Positions 10,421 through 20,720 of a DNA stretch of 64,000 bases are shown here, piece after piece. The DNA comes from Gymnothorax reevesii (lineage: Eukaryota > Chordata > Actinopteri > Anguilliformes > Muraenidae), in the NCBI GenBank assembly GCA_029721435.1, contig CM056573.1, positions 95,988,947-96,052,946 of the forward strand, written 5' to 3'. How positions within the stretch are numbered: the stretch's first letter is position 1; each line of letters begins with the position of its first letter. The notes under the pieces were generated by a model. The model saw only the letters and a program-made list of their open reading frames with translations. It was not told the origin of the DNA and made no database searches. Both the position numbers and the translations under genes were made by a program.

Positions 10421-10466
10421 GTAAGACTGCATGCCGGTAAGCTAAAGGACCCTTGGTCCTATTTTT

Positions 10467-11589
10467 CTTTCCTTAATTAATAATCAGCGATAAGTAACAT
10501 GCATTAATTATTTAATGTTAATGTGACACAGTGAGTATCAGTGTGTTTATTTGTCCTATGTACATTATCTAGCTCACACTTCACTTTGTTTTCTGTGTAA
10601 ATACGAAGGCAATATGATGTTTGTGTGAATGTGTGTGTCAGATTTGATCAGCAGAAGCTGTGATGCTTCGTATCTTTTAATCCTCAGAAAATCATCTCTC
10701 TTTTTGTTTCAGATACAAGACCTTCCTAATATCATCTCTCAGTTTGTCTCTCGCTGTGTTGTATCTCCCTGAAATGCTCTCCTAGATTCTCTGCAAAGCC
10801 TGCCAGTGATATATTTCCCCACTTCCCAAGATCAACAGCAAAAGGAGAAATGTGACTTCAATATTTGGCCTGCGGGAAACTGAATGGGTTGAGGGGTGAG
10901 GGGGTAACAGGAGTCGCAGATCACATACTTGATTGATGCATCGTACTGTAAAACAATGGGACAATTAGACAGTGCAGATCAGCTTGTGCAGGGGTGTGTA
11001 TGTACACTGTGCAGGGGGACCGAAATCTTTACATTCATACGATCTGAGCACCACGTCGTACCTTCTGTGAACTCTGCCATGCTGGTACACATTAAGCAGC
11101 ATCTGCTCAATACTGATCTTTTATGCATGCTGTCTGCAAGCCAGTAATTACCACAAAATGGCAGTAATTGGTGAATCCAAAGCTGGTGGCTGGCTGGCAT
11201 TGCAACAAGTAACATTTTCATGGGAGCATTGTGATGAACTTAAAAATTATGAGTATGGATTTGATTCCTATGACTGATGCATTTTGTTGCGCAACCAGCT
11301 TGCATATGAATAAATATAATGTTTATCAAACACTGGAAAATCATATTGTTTTCTTGAGGCTACAACTTGTGAAATGATTAAGTTAAGCCAAGGTGCTGCC
11401 AAGGATGCATTGCACGTATAAAAGACACAGTGAAGAATGCTTTTCAGTTCCTGGGATTAGAGCAGAATGGTGAATTGCTGCAGAAAAAATTCTAGTGTCA
11501 CCCTCCCTTGGGGGGAGGGGGGTGAGATCGTGCCCCACCCATTCTGACTAATAAAATCATCCCATTCGGACGCTTTGAGCAGGTGACAA
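10467..11589. other. Non-coding stretch with no recognised repeat
   Basis: Unique-looking sequence without a credible coding frame. The interval 10700-11200 is of higher complexity than the AT-rich surroundings, but I recognise nothing in it. Confidence 0.4.
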
Positions 11590-12110
11590 CATGGAAGGCT
11601 TGGCTTAATTCAATGAAATAAAATGTGCCTTGGGACAGCTTGGCCAGCCTTCCTTACGCTTCTGAGGATAAGAACATCTTGTTGCTTGTAAACAAGACAG
11701 CTCAGCCGGCTAATTGGCAAATGCACATTCAAGGGGCCTGTGCCTACTGATAGAATGGTAATTCGCAATTCCCTTTGTAGCGAGCATGTCAGGTGGACAC
11801 AGTAGATTGCGCCGCCTTTTTGTTTGTTTTCAGGGGCCGATAAACAGTCTGTATTGACTGATATAAATGCGCAGTTTCCTCTTTGCTCTCTCTCTCTCAT
11901 TCTCTCTCTCAACCTCTTCGACTGGCCAGTCTGGGATTGTTTTGTGCTGTCCAGTGAGGAAGGAAGCCAGTGTGAGAAAGTGGCTGTTTTTTTGGACCTA
12001 ACAGGAATTGGCCTCATCACGAGCGGTTCCTTTTTTTGCCACTCGAACAATGCAGTGGCGTCACACCCTTCGACTGGACCTCGGTGTTTCACATGGAAAA
12101 ATGTTCCCAG
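11590..12110. other. Candidate conserved non-coding block
   Basis: Balanced-composition, non-repetitive sequence rich in short factor-like words (GATAA, TAATTGG, GGTAATTCGCAATT, TGTAAACAA). It is unlike the AT-rich filler around it and has no coding pattern, apart from a featureless 214-codon minus-strand frame (11610-12254). This look is typical of vertebrate regulatory elements in gene deserts. That is an inference without any alignment. Confidence 0.25.
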
Positions 12111-13040
12111 AATTCCGCTCCCAGGCTCGGGTAAGGCCAAGGGGGGTGGTGTGGAGGCGGTATAGGGTGGAGGGTGGGGGTGGTGCAGGAGTGTGCATGT
12201 GTGTATGCGTGGAGGGGGTAATTTCATCCAACAGACACTTGTTGCCACGAACACAGTATCTATGGAAACAAAAGAAGCACTACAAAGAAAATTAAGCTGT
12301 TTTTTCTCCTTTCTTTGGGCGAGGGGCTTGGGTATAGAGTGATGGGGGCTGGGGCTACTGATGCTTACAATCTCATCTCACTGCTGTAAAACTGGATGTC
12401 ACAGTCTCATGACAAATAAGAGCTCAATAAACTTTTGTTGTCCCGGCACAAGCAAGGTGTTTTCATTCTTATCCCCCCCCCGGGTCACCCTTGTTTTTTT
12501 ATTTTCTGCATCTCACTCAATGTATTGGGACAGTTCATTTTTATATTTAGGTGGTACATAGAGGCAATTTTGAATGAACAAAAACCCAAAAAAAAGGAAT
12601 AAATTCTCCAAAATGAAGTCAAGGTGACTTTGGATGTCGGCCTCTTCTAGTGCCACTGCATCACTTAAGAACAATACTCCAACCAGTACTGTTGTCATAA
12701 AACACAATCAATCAGAGTAGGATCCCAAAAACAGCCATCTCAGCTGAGCTCTAAAGTCTGAAGGTCATACTGAACTGAGTGTTTCATTGAGAAAGTGTAC
12801 CAAACTGCAATCATATGCTCTTCATAAATCATCTGGTCCATTTCCTCTGGTCTCCTGTCCCCCTCAGTTCAGTCATGCCCTGAAAGCACCTTTGGACACA
12901 GAGACTCTTCACAAGAGAACACAGCTCCACCACCCTCCAGTACTTGCCCCCTGTCATGAAGATCAAATTAATGTTAGCTTGAAAACACGCACCAATGTAT
13001 TGTAAAAGGAACAGCACCTGTCTGCACACCTTTATAAAAG
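12111..13040. other. Non-coding stretch, G-rich and C-rich runs only
   Basis: G-rich sequence at 12138-12215, a C-run at 12474-12482 and otherwise nothing recognised. Confidence 0.4.
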
Positions 13041-13350
13041 CATGGGGCAGTAAAGGGAGGATAGCCTGGCCAACTTCGGTCCAAACTCAGCCCACGTACA
13101 GTCAGAAAGGAACCCTCGCAAAGAAATTACATAACCCTCTCTCAGCACTGTGCTAGTAATTACCGTGAGACGACCGGCACCGTGTGGCTCCCAGCTCCTT
13201 ATCAGCATCAACATATCATGCAGAGTTTGTTCTGAGGTTCACAGACTGCCCATTTATGCCTGCTTGTTCCAACAGCCACTTAGCTCGGCATGCACAGCCT
13301 AGACCATTGCCCCCTGATTTGATAGAAATCCTTCATATGCTCAAACACCA
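13041..13350. other. Candidate conserved non-coding block
   Basis: High-complexity sequence with AGTAATTACCGTGAGACG at about 13154-13171 and CTTATCAGCAT near 13197. It has no repeat or coding signature. It is proposed only on composition and motif density. Confidence 0.22.
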
Positions 13351-15079
13351 TTGGGACACATTAGGAAAATGAGCAATAAGATCAGAGCAGTTGTTGGCCC
13401 CAAGTGTGTAGGAGTTATGGAAATAACAGTTACATGCTTGCAGAATGTACATATTTACAGAACACTTTACAAATATTTAGCTCCAAAAAAGGTGTTTGGG
13501 ACAGACCTGTTTATTTGAAAGTTGGGGGAGGGGGGGATGGTCATGTCATCTGCTGCTCCCCTGGACTGGTCGATTAAGTAAGGCCTTTAATCCACATTGC
13601 TACATGGGTACTGTCTCCTGCTTGGTCTATGCAACTACCAGACGCGTTGGATGAAATCATCAGCTGAATAAATAGGATGTAACATGCAATCATCTTAAAT
13701 GACCAGCAAGATTTTTCAAGTAGGATGGAGGGAGTAACATCTCACTCGTGGCTGAGTTTTTCTCAGTGTGCCATGTGTTTTTTTAAACTTCATGTGAATT
13801 GTCATGTGTTTTTAAAATGCCCTGCATGGGGGCGCCACAATGTGCTGCCACAAAGGTGGCATAAGCTCAAATTGTAAATAGGCCTGCAAAAAGAGCATGG
13901 AATCTGTATATTGAGTGACTGGTCTGAGTATTGACTATTTAAGGTGCAAGATCGCTGGTGTGAGATAAGGAATTTGAACAGTCTTAGCTGAACTTTTGGG
14001 TCTTGAGGTGAAAATGACTTCCCATATATAAAAACAATAGAGGTCTGGAATACTGAATTGAATTGTTTCAAAAATAAAAACTAACTGATCAAAAGTTTGA
14101 ACAAAGAAATGACATCAACATTCTAACCTGTGAGGCCCATTGGCCTCTTTTAACACTTCAGTTCATCTTCAAGATAAAATGGGAATAACACAGACTTGTA
14201 TTTTCTTATTGCATAACAGCTGCATTGTTGTTATTGTGGCCTTTTCAAAACCAAAACATCACAGGAAAAAAAGAATATTTCTAGCGTCAGGTTTGGCAGT
14301 TTCTCCAACCTAGCCACAGACATGATGAGAGAGCCCCAAGTTCTTAAGGTAAGAGGGGCGAGGAAGCCAATGTTCATTATTTGCAGGCCGAAGGCAAAAC
14401 AGACAGCGCACAAAATATTATAAATCTGGAATTCTTAAATCCTTAGTTGTAAAAATACAAGGATATTCCATGCGCTGCCTCTAATAAACACTCAGGAAAA
14501 AAGGGTTTCTTTTCTCCTCAGAATATCCTTTTTGTTAGCTGGTAGAATTCTGTAAAAATACAATGTATGTGTCAAGTTCCCAGACAGAGAAGAATTTTTC
14601 CTGACAAAAAAAACATCAGTGATCTGGACAGGATTCTTTAACTGGGTACTTTTGAAACCTTCTCTTCTGAGAATGTAGATAATATTTTCAAGGCCAAAGA
14701 CTATTAGAAGTATAGATGGGAGGAATGAGGGAAATTTGCTATTATTCTTGGAACAATCACTTATTTTTTTTCTTGATTTTATTTTATTTTTCACAAATGA
14801 AGCATAAAATTTGAATTTGCCTGAATGCATACCTTTGATTTGGTGTGTTGAAAATTAATCTTGCATCTTTCTTGAGTGCACACTTGCAAAGGCAAAATGG
14901 AGGCTATAGCATTCCATTGCATGTGACAGTATGTATGCAATTCATTTTCCTTGTGCATATATAGTAATACAACGGTTATACTTTCTCATATTGATTGAAA
15001 AATTGTAAATGGAATTGGCAATATATTTTACCGAATATATTTAAAAAATTTTTTTTTTGAATCGCAAACTCATCATGTA
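13351..15079. other. Non-coding stretch with no recognised feature
   Basis: AT-rich sequence. Short open frames on the minus strand show no domain pattern. Confidence 0.4.
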
Positions 15080-15310
15080 CTCAGTGTTTCCCTTAATTGT
15101 TTTCCGGTAATCTAATCGGCAGTGTAGGTTTCATGTGCCATTTACTTTAATTGATTAATTATTGTCTCATTCTATCCCCTGCCCTTCATGTGGTTTTCAC
15201 TTCTCTTCCTCCTCGCTGTTAATTGGTGCGGCGTGTTTATAGTAATGTCCTTCCTTTGCTGGACTGTCCTGACTGATTATTGTTCTTCTGGCCAAACCAA
15301 ATTACGAGCC
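15080..15310. other. Candidate conserved non-coding block with clustered TAAT motifs
   Basis: CCTTAATTGTT, TTTAATTGATTAATTATTG, TGTTAATTGG and TGATTATTGTT lie within 200 bp of otherwise non-repetitive sequence. Such homeodomain/Sox-like clusters are common in vertebrate enhancers. No conservation test was possible. Confidence 0.28.
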
Positions 15311-15837
15311 CAGTGCTCTCCTATCTTCAGAAATTCTTAGAAAAAGAGACGATTTATTAGGGACACTCCCTCCCAGCAGTGTCCAGAGTGGTGACTCTCT
15401 CCAGCCTCTTCCAGCCCCAATGTTTATGAGTGTGCACAGTCCAGCATGCCCCGGTACTACTAATTGTCTTCCTGGTTTTGACCTTGGACTGAAGACTGAA
15501 CACAGCTTGCCTAGCTGTATGGATCCAGTTCGCCCCTCGCCTAATCCGGATTGCACCAGATCAGTCTTGCCAGTGCCCCTTCATGATCTTATACTTCTAT
15601 TCATGCAAATTGTGGCTTGTCAACTATTATTAATCTCAAATTCAAATTTTTCTCTTAAGTTTTCCTGAACTTGTTTCAAAGGCAGAATGGGCATTTTTTT
15701 AATGTTGTGGAACAATGTCATGTGTTCTGTGTCTGCTGGTTGCAGTGCTTCACTGAAGGTACTTCACACTCATACTGAGAGAAATATTCAAATCCAGGAT
15801 GCCATGTTTTAATGGTCACACATCATATCATCATATC
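15311..15837. other. Non-coding stretch with no recognised feature
   Basis: Somewhat GC-richer between 15350 and 15560, then AT-rich. Two overlapping open frames (82-84 codons) on opposite strands show no motif. Confidence 0.35.
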
Positions 15838-17295
15838 ATCATACTATAATTTGAGGAACGTTTGTCTGTCTGTTTGTCTATCTGTCTGTTTGTTCCCCTA
15901 CTCCTCCGAGGTCCTCTGACGGATCTTCACCAAACTTGGTGGGTCTATGTAGGTTGTCCCTGGAATTGTCCTTCAGGGGTTAGTTTTTTGAAAGGTCAAG
16001 GTCACTGGGGTCAAAGGTCAATTTTTCGCATCTCCCTGGACAGATTTTCATGAAAGTTGGTATGTGGACGTAGGTCGTCACAAGAAATGACCGCGAGAGG
16101 TCCGTTCTGTCAAAGGTCAAGGTCACGAGGGTCAAAGGTCACCGTATTCATGAAAGTTGGTATGTGGACGTAGGTCGTCACAGGAAATTATTCTCGCCAC
16201 GGGTAATTCACAAGTTACATCTGTCAGGCCGTCAGTCATGTCCTGTTTGTTCTGAACGCGATATCTCATGAATGGTTTGACCGATTCGATTCATCTTTGG
16301 TGTTAAGGTATACTGGTGTGATACGCCAACCCCACTCACCCCAGTAGATTTCTGTGACCTTGGCATTATTCTCATGGTCATTATGATAATTGACCACTTA
16401 CAAATTCCTTGTCAACATAATATCTCAAGAACGGTTCGACCGATTCCATTCATATTTGGTATCAGGGTGTATTAGGGGCGGGGGACATAGTATTCAGCTC
16501 CATCCGTCCGTCCGCCCGTCCGTCCCATACTGTTTGTTGTGAACGCGATATCTCAAGAACGGTTTGACCGATTCCTTTCGTCTTTGGTGTCAAGGTGTAT
16601 TGGGGGCGGGGGACATAGTATTCTGCTCCGTCCGCCCGTTCGTCTGTCCGTCCATCCATCGTGTCCCGTATGTTGGGAATGCAATATCTCAAAAACGGTT
16701 TGACCGATTCCTTTCGTCTTTGGTGACAAGGTGTAATGGGGCGGGGGACATAGTATTCAGCTCCGTCCGTCTGTCCGTCATGTCCCGTTTGTTGTGAACT
16801 CAATATCTCAAGAACAGTTTGACCGATTCCATTCATCTTAGGTGACCAGGTGTATTAGGGTCGGTGGACATAGTATTCAGCTTCGTCAGCCCATCCATTC
16901 GCCCGACCTTCCGTCTATCTGTCTGTCACGTCCCGTTTGTTTTGAACACGAAATCTCGAGAACGGTTTGATCAATTCCATTCATCTTTGGGGTCAAGTTG
17001 TATTAGGGCCGGGGGACATAGTATTCAGCTCCATCCGTCCGTCTGTCCGTCCATCACGTCCTGTTTGTTTTGAACACAAAATCCTGAGGATGCTTTGGCC
17101 GATTTTATTCATCTTTGTCTTCAAAGTGTAATTTTGTGATACACTGACCCCCGTCGATTTCCATCACCTAGCGGGCGGCATGGCCATGTTTCGTGGCAAC
17201 ATTTGTCAATTAAGCTGTTAAAGCTTTTAACTTCTAATGGTCTTCCTTGGCTTAAACCCCGGAATTGTCGCTTGCGGCTATATATATTATTACTA
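15838..17295 (+). mobile_element. GTCC-rich dispersed repeat with terminal GCCGC/GTCGC hairpin, copy 1
   Basis: Begins with a GTTTGTCTGTCTG array and GGTCAAGGTCAC-GGGGTCAAAGGTCA words. It continues as a tandem array (16240-17110) and ends with CTTAAACCCCGGAATTGTCGCTTGCGGCTATAT-type sequence near 17245-17295. The end forms a short hairpin (GTCGC-TT-GCGGC; GCCGC-TT-GCGGC in copy 2). I recognise this as an abundant animal-genome dispersed repeat, but its class is unclear to me and no coding frame is convincing. Confidence 0.6.
16240..17110 (+). repeat. Tandem repeat, ~120-165-bp units, about 7 copies
   Basis: The block GATATCTCAAGAACGGTTTG followed by ACCGATTCC-TTCATCTTTGG and GGGGGCGGGGGACATAGTATT, then a CCGTCCGTCC array, recurs with starts near 16246, 16411, 16529, 16667, 16786, 16935 and 17061. 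Unit length varies with the GTCC array. Open frames here, such as 16462-16836 on the minus strand, are repeat translations. Confidence 0.85.
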
Positions 17296-17829
17296 TTGCC
17301 AGGCTCAGAGTGCGCTGCCATATGTTCTTCTGTAACAACTGGGTCCAGTGCCCTGGAGGACAGGAAATTGAGGACTGGTTGTAGGTTTTATAATGCCGAC
17401 CGTGCAAGCAGAGGGCATAAACAAAAAGATACAAACAAAAATAGGAAGTAAGGTTCCATAAAGTGTAGAGACTATGAGTTACACAAACAACAGGCTATAG
17501 TATGGCAACACTGTATGACAAATAATAAAGAAAACAGGAAGCAAGGTTCCTTGAATAATAGAGTGCTGGAATCACGCGGCACTACTTCCGGTGGTTTAGT
17601 TTTCCAATATATATAGCATATAGCGCGTGGCTTACGCAACTTTGCAAATAGAAAGTGCAAAGCTTGGACATACATACCCTGATTCTTCAGAAGCTGTATA
17701 CTACAGCTTTAAGTCTGGCTTGAAGGTGTCTCTTCTTTAAAGGTGGAGTTTCTCTTGGTCTGCAACCTTGCAGTGCATTCTTGTGCAGAGCTCTGGTGAT
17801 TGTCTTCTTAGAGACCGTGGCCAAGTCAT
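17296..17829. other. Unassigned sequence separating two copies of the GTCC-rich repeat
   Basis: Contains two related words, AGGAAGTAAGGTTCCATAAAG (17441) and AGGAAGCAAGGTTCCTTGAA (17537), about 95 bp apart, so a short degenerate duplication. No transposon ends found. Confidence 0.35.
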
Positions 17830-18115
17830 CATCCATCAGTCCATCCGTCTGGCTGTCCGTCCGACACGTGCCGTTTGTTGTGAACGCAAAATCTTGTGAA
17901 CGCTTTGACCAATTTTATTCATCTTTGGCTTCAATGTGTAATTTTGTGATAGGCCGACCCCAGTTGGATTTCGTCACCTGGCAGGGAACAAGGCTACGTT
18001 CAGTGGCAACACTTGTTATTTAAGCTGTTAAAGCTTTCAACTACCAATGGTCTTTCTTGGCTTGAACCCTGGAATTGCCGCTTGCGGCTATATTTATTAT
18101 TTCTTTTCTTCTTCA
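17830..18115 (+). mobile_element. GTCC-rich dispersed repeat, copy 2 (3' part)
   Basis: Parallel to 17040-17295: it has CATCCGTCTGGCTGTCCG, TTTGTTGTGAACGC, CAGTGGCAACACTTGTTATT, TAAGCTGTTAAAGCTTTCAA and the final GGAATTGCCGCTTGCGGC hairpin. The last 100 bp of the two copies align end to end, which defines the 3' end of the family. Confidence 0.7.
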
Positions 18116-18224
18116 GAAATGTTTTCGCAAACATAACACAAATCAGACTATACATCGTAAGTTGTTGGTCCAATCATTACACTGGAAAAATAGGTCCACA
18201 TAAATACCTGCAACATACTCTTGA

Positions 18225-18545
18225 AGTGGTTTTTGTCCCCTGCCGCCACGATAGCGAGCAGAGCGGGGGACATAGTATTCAGCTCCGTCCGGCCGTCTGT
18301 CTGTCACGTCCCATTTGCTCGGAAGGCGATATCTCAAGAAAGGTTTGACAGATTTCAAAGGTATACTGGTGTGATACGCCAACCCCAGTAGATTTTACAT
18401 GACCTTGGCATTATTCTCAAGGTCATTACGACCATTTGACCACTTACAAATTCCTTGTCAACATGATATCTCAAGAACGGTTCGACCGATTCCATTCATC
18501 TTTAGTGTCAAGGTTTTTTGGGGCGAGGGACATAACATTCAGTCA
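18225..18545 (+). mobile_element. GTCC-rich dispersed repeat, copy 3 (5' part)
   Basis: GTCCCCTGCCGCCACGATAG leads into GAGCGGGGGACATAGTATTC, so GTCCCC and GGGGAC form a terminal stem. Sequence then follows the tandem unit (GGCGATATCTCAAGAAAGG, GGTTCGACCGATTCC). It probably gives the other end of the family seen at 15.8 and 17.8 kb. Confidence 0.6.
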
Positions 18546-18564
18546 TTCACCAGTGTCTTAGCAG

Positions 18565-19038
18565 TTGTTCTGGGGTCTTAAGACACATCTCTCACTACTT
18601 TTCTTTCCAGGGCCTTTGAAATCTTTCATTTCCTACCTCTGCCAGGCTCTAGAGAAAGTTCAGAGAAGAGTCACTAAGCTAATTCCAGATATAAAAGATG
18701 AAAGCTATGAGAAGAGGCTGAAGATCCTTAATCTTTTTAGTCTTAGGAAAAGGAGACTAAGGGGTGATCTGATTGAGGTCTTTAAATATGTTAAAGGGAT
18801 TAACAAAGAGAATTATGAAGGATTCCTTCGACCAAGTGTTGTTAGTAGAACACGGGGTCACATATGGAAGTTGACCAAAGGTAATTTTAGCACTGATATT
18901 CGGAAATATTTCTTCACCCAAAGAGTATTTTTGATGTGGAATAGCTTGCCTGACCATATTGTTGAGGCAGAGACCTTGGGGGTTTTCAAGAGCAGGCTTG
19001 ACTTAAAGCTAGATACCATTGAGTCATTGAGTATCTGA
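18565..19038 (+). pseudogene. CR1/L2-group LINE ORF2 C-terminal fragment
   Basis: From about residue 28 the 157-codon frame reads LEKVQRRVTKLIP, SYEKRLKILNLFSL, KRRLRGDLIEVFKYVKG, TRGHIWKL, STDIRKYFFTQRVFLMWNSLP and VFKSRLD. This is the post-RT tail shared by CR1-group reverse transcriptases, and it reads without a lesion to its natural TGA at 19036-19038. The catalytic RT domain is absent, and the first ~27 residues are unrelated flank. The intact frame could suggest fairly recent insertion, but a 5'-truncated copy cannot move itself. Confidence 0.75.
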
Positions 19039-19135
19039 AGGGATATATTCACAATAGTACAAAGAAACTGGCGAGTGTAGTTGGGCTGAACGGCCTGTTC
19101 TCGCCATTCATGTTATGTTTTGTTGTGTTATCTCT
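18640..19135 (+). mobile_element. CR1/L2-group LINE 3' end
   Basis: Contains the end of an RT-bearing ORF followed by a short 3' UTR with GGGCTGAACGGCCTGTTCTCG and a TATGTTATGTTTTGTTGTG tail. This matches the GGCCGAATGGCCTGTTCTCG signature I know from CR1-like LINEs in fishes. It is strongly 5'-truncated. Confidence 0.7.
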
Positions 19136-20355
19136 TCTGAGCGCCAGTTCGGTGAGTCTGTCCTGGTCTCGAAGGACACGGGTGTTCAGTTCTTCCTGGA
19201 CTCACCGTACCGAGCCAAATAAATGGATGTCATAAAGCGCCGAGGAGTTCCGGGGTGTAAAAACAGCCAGAAATTGAAAGTCAATGGAATATTTTAAAAC
19301 TGACAGATTGCCCTGTGCAGCTGCAGCAACTTCCAAGCAGTGGCGTGGGTGGAGCAGGACTGGTCAAATGCCTTCCACATCTCCTTATCGAAAGCAGCAT
19401 ATGGTGATCTCCACCCTCCAAGCAGGTGGCAAACTCAGTCTCTGGCATGTCTGCGAAGGCAAGCAATGACAAAAGCCCCCCAGGATCGTTTGGTGGGGAA
19501 TGAGGATGGGTGTAATCCATCAGATTACACCCATCCTCATTCCAAGAGACTATGGCAGGTGGAGTGATTGCTGTTGTAGGGGTCCAGCATTTTGAGGTTT
19601 GCTTCCCCATGAGCGAGCCCCTGAGGGAAGGTCTACTGCAGGAGACCTTGTATTCCTCTCAAAATTAATCTGTCTTTTCATTTTCAAGATATTGGCCTCC
19701 AAAATCCCGACAAATTAACATTCACAATTCATGATGGCAAAAAGGGGGCATGGCCACAGATTTTTGGGAGGTCATACCTCAGAAACCCCTTGAAATGTGA
19801 GCCTAAAATTTTGTGTGTATTCATTACAAATGCAAAGGTGCTCCCAAACTAAAGTTCAGACAAATCTGAGTCAATGACCATGGAAGATTTTTGTACTTGG
19901 TTAAGTTCATATGGAATGACCCTCTCTTGCTCTTTTCTCCAAAGTTACTGACTGCAGCTTTGAAGGGAAGATAAAGTTGTCAAAATTTGTGAAAAGCTAA
20001 AGTTGTTGGACTTTATGTAGTGTATCCTCTTACCACTTAAAGTGACAAATCTGGTGGTGTGTGAAGGTGGACAGCTCTCAATATCTTATTTCAAAACCTA
20101 TTTCCTCTCTGCATATAAAACACATGTCTGCATTAGTCAATAAATCATACATTTGTATGAGAGGTCAGGAAAGGAGAAATTGGTATTAAATTGCACTGAA
20201 TCTCTGGTTAGATACATAAATTATCGGTGGCAGGAGCTTACTATACTGGGTATGTGCTTATGGCCCTAGTGTCATTCATTGCTCTGGGTTATAAATCACT
20301 GAGAGTGTATGGGAACATTTAATCAGGAAAAAGATAAGCTCAATATATAGTAAGT
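19136..20355. other. Non-coding stretch, one perfect hairpin
   Basis: Unique-looking apart from the inverted repeat at 19497-19543 and a piece near 19915-19970 (CTCCAAAGTTACTGACTGCA...). That piece resembles the end of the repeat at 36.8-37.1 kb. Confidence 0.4.
19497..19543. repeat. Perfect 21-bp inverted repeat, 5-nt loop
   Basis: The arm at 19497-19517 (starts GGAATGAGGATGG, ends GTAATC) is the exact reverse complement of 19523-19543. The loop is CATCA. No transposon is recognised around it, and no terminator function is expected in a vertebrate genome. Confidence 0.95.
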
Positions 20356-20359
20356 CACA

Positions 20360-20720
20360 CTGTTAGGGCTAAGGGTTTGCGGACTCAGAGGCAGAGGAAA
20401 AAAAAAAAGTGCTGAGAGGCAGGAGTATAGTTCAAAGGTGTGGTTTTTTTTTTTTTTTAATTCTTTCTTGGATCAGAACAGACAGTAGGTCCTGGGTTGC
20501 AGGTCAGGGCTGCTGCCTGGGCTGGATAACAGGCTAGGGCGGCAGGCTGGCTGCCGGCGGTGCCCGGTTGCGGGTTGGGCTGCCGGCGGTGCCCGGTTGC
20601 GGGTTGGGCTGCCGGCGGTGCCCGGTTGCGGGTTGGGCTGCCGGCAGTGCCCGGTTGCGGGTTGGGCTGCAGACTGGGCTGAATTGCAGGACACAGGAGT
20701 CTAGGGAACAAGGAATAAAT
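20360..20720. repeat. 29-bp minisatellite (four units) in a GC-rich repeat segment
   Basis: Four consecutive units with a 29-bp period (GGTGCCCGGTTGCGGGTTGG core, preceded by GCCGGC) span about 20552-20668. They follow an A-run and a T-run at 20399 and 20444. The Pro/Gln-rich minus-strand frames here come from the 29-bp period shifting through frames and are not genes. Confidence 0.85.

Larger units (their letters stand above)
7228..10447. mobile_element. Composite repeat with TAGCTTACCGGC inverted ends holding nested insertions
   Basis: The left end TTTAGCTTACCGGC (from 7228) recurs in reverse complement at the right as GCCGGTAAGCTAAA (10433-10446). The left end folds on itself: TAGCTTA-CGGCCCA pairs with TGGGCCG-TAAGCTA. 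The right end is followed by AGGACC-CTT-GGTCCT, another hairpin. The outer sequence includes a tandem ~140-bp repeat (9896-10420). Inside lie a Penelope fragment and a second Tc1 element, which itself holds a hAT MITE. This end sequence is a widespread fish repeat, as I remember it, but I cannot assign its class. Confidence 0.5.

Noticed and set aside
11610..12254. 214-codon minus-strand frame, one of the longest in the window
   Set aside because: No recognisable domain, low-complexity CT and G-rich parts at one end, and no splice or codon pattern that supports coding. Kept only as part of a possible non-coding block.
16462..16836. 124-codon minus-strand frame with internal peptide repeats
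   Set aside because: It follows the GTCC-rich tandem array unit by unit and has no start context or domain.
20457..20711. Pro/Gln/Ala-rich open frame on the minus strand
   Set aside because: It is a translation of four 29-bp minisatellite units; the period shifts the frame and gives a pseudo-repetitive peptide.
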